A stretch of 64,000 nt of DNA from Brettanomyces bruxellensis (taxonomy: Eukaryota; Ascomycota; Pichiomycetes; Pichiales; Pichiaceae). The notes beneath the pieces are model-generated. The model worked only from the letters and a program-made list of their open reading frames with translations, was not told the origin of the DNA and did no database searches. Of the stretch, positions 59,114 through 64,000 are shown piece after piece (position 1 is the stretch's first letter; each line of letters begins with the position of its first letter). The stretch spans positions 62,001-126,000 of the forward strand of contig NC_054686.1 of the NCBI RefSeq assembly GCF_011074885.1, given 5' to 3'. The translations under genes were made by a program, and so were the position numbers.

Positions 59114-60860
59114 CTTTAAACAATTTATGCTTATTGTATGTTAAAATTGGTATTTAATTAGGGGAAAAAGAAGGAGTAGATAGAATTCAGAATTACGAAT
59201 TAAGAGATATTTAGGAACAAGGGTCCTACATATAATTTCAGTCATCCGAAGTTCATGTGGAGTACCTTAAACGAGGGATGCTAAAAAATTCGGGGGGATG
59301 CAGCCGCCGGCAAGTATCAAATATTCGACAAAAATTACGTGAGTGAGTGACAAAACAAAAAGTACTTCTCTTTAACAATAGCTTCCTAATTTCCGACACA
59401 ATTCAGGCAACCTCTATCGTAATTATTCCATTAATTTCAGAACTCGCAAGTTGCCGAACTCCGAATACAATACCCTTCATTTGAATTCTTTTAATCCGAC
59501 TCTTTTGTACCAGCAGATCATTGTGCGGGATAGTAAGATGTATTCAATTAATTTTGAGGTTTCGTCGGGACTGACCTAAAAGATAGCAATTTAATGCTTA
59601 AAAATGTAATGGTCTTGTAAAAGTTAATCGAGATAAAGTATACAAATAGGACTTCAAAGATTGATAATTACAGGGCCTCAAAGTATCTGATCAATAAACA
59701 TGATGGGAGCCTAATAAAACTTTTAGTATTCATGTGCATTTTTAAACCGCACGTGTATATATCAAATGTGCAATCATACATGGTATGTATAACCGTTACT
59801 ACTCTTGCTTACCTATACTCAGGTTTTCAATTCCAATTTATCATCTTCCTACATGATATTAGCCTCGTAATAAATATGTGAGGGCAATGTATCGTGTAGC
59901 TAGAATTTCATTGCGTCATTCGACACTTGGATATCTTTTTAGGCTTACCCAGCATAACCCTAATTATTTCCTTTAGTCTTTTGAAGTGCTTATTAAAATG
60001 CAACTTCGATCTTTCATTAATTAGCATATTAGGTTATGATATTTTTCGAAAAAACCAAAAGGCAATTTATATTCTTGAACTAGGTGTAACCACCGATAAG
60101 CTTATTTTTGCAAGATGTACTTAAACCATTCCTAATAATAAATAAAAATTGATCCTGTAACATTGCTAGAACTCACTATTATTCTCAGATGTGAATGTTT
60201 GGTTGAAATCCGGGAGAAATGATGCAGATCGAGCACGTTCTATCTATAGGTGAAGTGTGATGAATCTGTCTTAGGCCGAAAGTTAACTAGGGTACAAGGA
60301 GTGAGGGGTGAAAAAAAAAACGAAGGTAAAAAAAAAAGCTGGAAGTCATGATGGCATGGATGCCATAGATAGATTACGATTTGTAAATTAAAAGGGATAC
60401 TTAGAATTCCAGCAGGTATAGCATTAGATTTATCATTAACAGACTGCTAATGATTTTACCATTATAAATTGTGAATAAAGGATTGACTTTTTGTTATTGA
60501 ATCAGCTGTGTTTATTTTATTTTTTTTGCAATACTCTTCCTAGATATAGTGGTGCTTTTAGATTATCATTCTGGATGTCATTCATCGATTCTGATAAACT
60601 AGCATAATTATAGAAACACTTTTTTAGCACTTCTCGTGCTTAACCTGGAAATTTGCTTTAATTTGTGTCAAATCGATTGACACCAATACCCAGGAAACTT
60701 CAATCGTTTCAAACTAAAGGAGGGAGATTAACGTCCCGTATGCTCCGCCAAATATAACAACAATTAAACACAATAAGTATTTAAAATCATATACCAGAAC
60801 AGATATTTATACATCAGACTTCTAAAACAAGGTGATTTCACAACATAAGTATTTCACACC
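59114..60860. other. long gene-free interval between DUF3237-like gene and MME1
   Basis: 1.75 kb. A 65-codon frame (59927-60124) has no support. A perfect short hairpin ATGGCAT-GG-ATGCCAT lies at 60351-60366, after two A-rich tracts. I could not define a convincing snoRNA or tRNA. Confidence 0.5.
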
Positions 60861-61958
60861 ATGGTCTTTTTACTGAATTCATTTGCAGTTTACTCGACAC
60901 TTACACTTCCAGAGCAATTTCGACCTTTGGAACCTACTAATAATGCAACTGGAAACTCAATAATAGGAGGATCGAACAACTCTTCTGGGACTGATGGCAA
61001 GAATTCGCCCCTATCAAACACAACACGAGATAGAAACAGCTCACCAACAATTTTGCAATGTACACTCGCTGGCGCAATTGGGGGAGTCATTGGTGATACA
61101 TCTGTGCACTCATTAGATACGGTAAAGACAAGGCAGCAAGGGGCATTTGATGTACCTAAATACAAGGGAACTTTTAATGCGTACAAAGCAATTTGGAAAG
61201 AAGAGGGATTTTTCAGAGGCTTATACAGTGGATACAGCGCAGCGATGTTAGGGTCTCTTCCAAGTTCTACAGCGTTCTTTTTTGTTTATGAAGGTATCAA
61301 ACGGATAGCAATAAATAATATGCATCTCAATGAGAGTGTGAGCTATTTAGGAGCTGGATTTTTGGGTGACTTCGTCTCTTCCATCTTTTATGTTCCTTCA
61401 GAAGTTCTTAAAACAAGGCTACAGCTTCAAGGCCGACATAACAATCCTCACTATATATCTGGATACAACTATACCGGACTTTTTGATGCGGCTAAAACAA
61501 TAATTCGTGACGAGGGTTGGCAGACCCTTTTTTATGGATATAAAGCCACACTTTTCCGTGATTTACCATTTTCGGCCTTGCAGTTCACATTTTATGAAAA
61601 CTTCAGGGACTGGGCCTTTGAGCTAACTAGAAGAAGAAAAAACCATGATCATCTTCCAACAGGTTTAGAAATGCTTACCGGTGCAGCAGCTGGAGGGCTT
61701 GCGGGAACTTTGACCACTCCATTTGACGTTGTTAAGACCAGGATGCAGACCCAAAACGGCTCTTCTGCTGGTCTTCTTCTCACTTCAAACTCTTTGTTCA
61801 AAAGTCTGGGTATTATTTATCAAAAGCAAGGACTTAAAGGAAGCTTTAGCGGGGTAGGTCCCCGTTTTGTTTGGACCAGTATTCAAAGCTCAATTATGTT
61901 GCTATTGTACCAGACATGTGTCCAAATTCTCACTTCCGAGAGGTTATCGTTTGATTAA
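60861..61958 (+). CDS. MME1: mitochondrial carrier, Mg2+ exporter MME1-like
   Basis: 365 residues with three carrier repeats. The signature loops are [12 protein letters not shown] (first repeat, with Ser in place of the usual Pro), [14 protein letters not shown] and [13 protein letters not shown], each followed by the EG-containing motif ([31 protein letters not shown]). The sequence closely resembles S. cerevisiae YMR166C (Mme1), including GFLGDF before repeat two and [11 protein letters not shown] near the end, and is of the same length. The product sits in the mitochondrial inner membrane and exports magnesium. The Ser/Asn-rich N-terminus is variable. Confidence 0.88.
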   Translation: MVFLLNSFAVYSTLTLPEQFRPLEPTNNATGNSIIGGSNNSSGTDGKNSPLSNTTRDRNSSPTILQCTLAGAIGGVIGDTSVHSLDTVKTRQQGAFDVPKYKGTFNAYKAIWKEEGFFRGLYSGYSAAMLGSLPSSTAFFFVYEGIKRIAINNMHLNESVSYLGAGFLGDFVSSIFYVPSEVLKTRLQLQGRHNNPHYISGYNYTGLFDAAKTIIRDEGWQTLFYGYKATLFRDLPFSALQFTFYENFRDWAFELTRRRKNHDHLPTGLEMLTGAAAGGLAGTLTTPFDVVKTRMQTQNGSSAGLLLTSNSLFKSLGIIYQKQGLKGSFSGVGPRFVWTSIQSSIMLLLYQTCVQILTSERLSFD

Positions 61959-62172
61959 TTTCTCTGCTCTTTCGTCGTGATATTAATTTCTTTTTTGTTG
62001 CTTTCATTCCATGGCATTCGCCTTTCGAATTATCTTGTTAAATACGTTGCTCCAAGCACAATCATAACAACAATCGCGTTGCAAATATATAGACTTTACT
62101 TATTTATATAAAATATATACGTACATTCTTTCTCTTAAAGTAGTTGTGCCATATACTCTAGCTGTAAGATCA

Positions 62173-64000
62173 TTAGCACCGCTCAAAAACTTTGTATAAT
62201 CCTGGAAGGTTTGCAATTTCCACTACATCCCTCACCAAATTTTCCGTTGCTATAAATCGTTTCTTAATTGATGGAAATATAATATTTTCTAGTGTGTAAC
62301 TGGTCTTCTCTCTATCTTCTTTCTCGTTTGGATCATCATTATCAAGAGGTTCTGGAATGTAGAATAAAGCCAATTGCCTTAGAACGCCTCCTAAACAGTC
62401 CTGCTCGTTTTCCCAATTTACCTTGGTACCTATCTTAAAAAGAAATAAGCTGAGCTTGTTGAAGCTGGGAATGTAATTCTGCATGAGCATAGGTAATGTT
62501 TTTAATTTCGGGTATTCCTTATTAGTCTTATCAATTTCTATTGAAAAATATTCATTTAGCATCTCAGACATTTCAATAAAAACGGTATTTATTAAATCAT
62601 CAAGCTTTGGTGCGTCTTGATAATACTTCTCCATCAATTCAGCATTATCGTATATCTCGGTTTTAAGTAGCTCTCTAATGTCAACGGGATTTGTAAATCG
62701 TATCCTCCCAAAGTTGCTAAAATCAGAAAGTCCAACCTGGTAGAAAAATTCATTGCAAACTGACGCATAATCCATCAAGTAAAGCCTTACATCGTATTGT
62801 AAACACATCAATCTTTTGGAATAATCAGCAACTCCAACGTATGTGTGCTTACTAAACAATTCTGTCAGTTCGGCATTTGCCTCTTCCTTCACCTCCTTCC
62901 TCAAAGCTTTAATGCTATCTAGATTAACAATTGTAGGTGTGATGTGTGAAATTTCTTCCCCCTCTTGTGGTACAATGTTAGCCTTATTTGTTTTAATGTT
63001 TTCCCCGTTTCTAAGCTCAGCATCAGCATTGTCACTATTTGCATTTCTTTCTTCTCTTGGTGAAATCGAATCCACATTGCCTTCCTCTGAATTACCTGTA
63101 GGTTCAACCGTAAATGATGATTCGCCGACATTACTCTTATCAGAGTCATATGTACTACTTACAAACGACGATAGCGTTGATTGATTGAAGTCAGTACGAA
63201 CCATGTCTTTCTCATAAGGTCTTTTGAAAGCTTTTATCGAGGAGACGGAACGCAACTTAGGCTTTTTAACCTCAATCTCTGGTTGCTGCAACTCCAATTT
63301 GTGCGTCTGCTTTTCCTTCACCTGCTGAGACGTGCTAATAACTTGCTGCGTTAAGAATGTTCTGGACGTATCCAAACTCGAAAGTTTCTCTTCGATAGCA
63401 GATGTTATCCGGCCTATAATTTCCTCTTCATTTAAAAATCTGACCTCCCTTTTTGTAGGATGAACATTAACATCAACATTTTTTGGATCTATCTCTAACG
63501 ATAAATACATGAACGGTTTATGTCCTTTAGGAAGATAAGTTACATAAACTTGATTTATCGCTCTTTTTAAAGGTTCACAGACAACTAATCGATTGTTGAT
63601 GAAAAAAACGGGTTTGATACTCTTCTTATTAGTGTAATTACAACTGGTGACATACCCATGGCACTTGTTCAATCCAATATCCAAGTCTGTATTCACATCA
63701 ACCAGCATTAACTCGTTCGCCACGCCTGAACCATAAATGCTTCTGATTCTGTCTTTTTGCGACATGCTGCTACGAATAACAAGATCCATTTTATTTGTTC
63801 CTTGCTTCTTGCAGCTGAATCCAACATTCAAAGTGTGAATAGCATAGCTACTTGTGACTTCAACAATTCTCGCATATTCCTCACTTTGTGACCTTAATGT
63901 GCGCAATCTCGATGGAACATTATAAAATAGATCTTCTACTATAATGGATGTTCCATCTCTTCCGGCGACGGCTCTTGGCTCACTACTTCCCCCGGTTGGT
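62173..64000 (-). CDS. MLH1: DNA mismatch-repair protein MLH1, C-terminal part (5' end outside window)
   Basis: The minus-strand frame is still open at the right edge. The visible 5' part reads VEDLFYNVPSRLRTLRS, the conserved end of the GHKL ATPase region. Next come the transducer domain (GVANELMLVD, FINNRLVVCEPLKRAI, VDVNVHPTKREVRF), a variable acidic linker and the C-terminal dimerisation domain. The protein ends in FERC, the invariant Mlh1 terminus that contributes to the Pms1 endonuclease site. About 609 codons are present. The codon at 63904-63906 is an internal TTG, not a start. Mlh1 pairs with Pms1 and Mlh3 in mismatch repair and meiotic crossing-over. Confidence 0.97.
   Translation of the reverse strand, partial: PTGGSSEPRAVAGRDGTSIIVEDLFYNVPSRLRTLRSQSEEYARIVEVTSSYAIHTLNVGFSCKKQGTNKMDLVIRSSMSQKDRIRSIYGSGVANELMLVDVNTDLDIGLNKCHGYVTSCNYTNKKSIKPVFFINNRLVVCEPLKRAINQVYVTYLPKGHKPFMYLSLEIDPKNVDVNVHPTKREVRFLNEEEIIGRITSAIEEKLSSLDTSRTFLTQQVISTSQQVKEKQTHKLELQQPEIEVKKPKLRSVSSIKAFKRPYEKDMVRTDFNQSTLSSFVSSTYDSDKSNVGESSFTVEPTGNSEEGNVDSISPREERNANSDNADAELRNGENIKTNKANIVPQEGEEISHITPTIVNLDSIKALRKEVKEEANAELTELFSKHTYVGVADYSKRLMCLQYDVRLYLMDYASVCNEFFYQVGLSDFSNFGRIRFTNPVDIRELLKTEIYDNAELMEKYYQDAPKLDDLINTVFIEMSEMLNEYFSIEIDKTNKEYPKLKTLPMLMQNYIPSFNKLSLFLFKIGTKVNWENEQDCLGGVLRQLALFYIPEPLDNDDPNEKEDREKTSYTLENIIFPSIKKRFIATENLVRDVVEIANLPGLYKVFERC

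Noticed and set aside
59927..60124. 65-codon frame in the gap before MME1
   Set aside because: No family resemblance and no conserved features. Chance open frames of this size are common in AT-rich DNA.
60201..60290. Possible C/D snoRNA (TGATGA-like boxes)
   Set aside because: No matching D box and terminal stem could be placed.
1..64000. CRISPR arrays, operons or bacterial-type signals
   Set aside because: Gene structure, tRNA form and protein families are those of a yeast nuclear genome, and no spaced identical repeats were seen.

Overview
This window looks like nuclear DNA of a budding yeast (Saccharomycotina). Genes are intronless, AT-rich and tightly packed. They include clear yeast orthologues (ERB1, MME1, MLH1, CPS1, a DAL5-type permease), a Ty1/copia element and an intronless tRNA-Lys(CUU). 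The galactose cluster is of the Candida type, because GAL1, GAL10 and GAL7 sit beside a nucleotide-sugar 4,6-dehydratase (GAL102/ORF-X). One CUG codon in ERB1 falls on a leucine I recall as conserved, which suggests CUG is read as Leu. A Pichiaceae such as Brettanomyces would fit, but I cannot name the species.

Layout. (1) 1-24.2 kb is a sugar-use region: the 3' end of a GH3 beta-glucosidase, a freshly inserted but defective copia element (800-4927), a Zn2Cys6 regulator, a maltase divergent from a LAC12-like sugar permease, then GAL102, GAL10, GAL1, GAL7 and an HGT1-like hexose transporter. Together these could release glucose or galactose from di- and oligosaccharides, import sugars and feed the Leloir pathway. 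SYGGGG (Mig1-like) and CGG dyad sites lie in the promoters. (2) 24.9-32.0 kb is a drug-efflux block: DHA1 and DHA2 transporters, divergently arranged around a tandem repeat containing TCCGCGGA, plus a zinc-cluster regulator. (3) 32.2-49.5 kb looks like a nitrogen or peptide-derivative region: a VBA-like vacuolar transporter, two paralogous membrane-anchored two-domain amidohydrolases flanking a CPS1 carboxypeptidase, a fungal transcription-factor protein with no visible DNA-binding domain, a DAL5-like permease and a dead AVT3/4-like gene. (4) 49.5-52.9 kb is gene-poor and holds repeat debris, a poly-C/(AC)n tract and the tRNA-Lys gene. (5) 52.9-64 kb is housekeeping: ERB1, a GPI-anchored cysteine-rich protein, a membrane protein, a DUF3237-like protein, the carrier MME1 and the C-terminal part of MLH1, which runs off the window.

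The best candidates for something undescribed are the amidohydrolase/CPS1/DAL5-like cluster, with a palindrome TGCC-N6-GGCA in two of its intergenic regions, and a family of diverged LTR-like repeats. Several frameshifts (maltase 3' end, HGT1-like transporter, copia ORFs) are single-base losses in short homopolymers, so assembly error must be excluded before calling them real.
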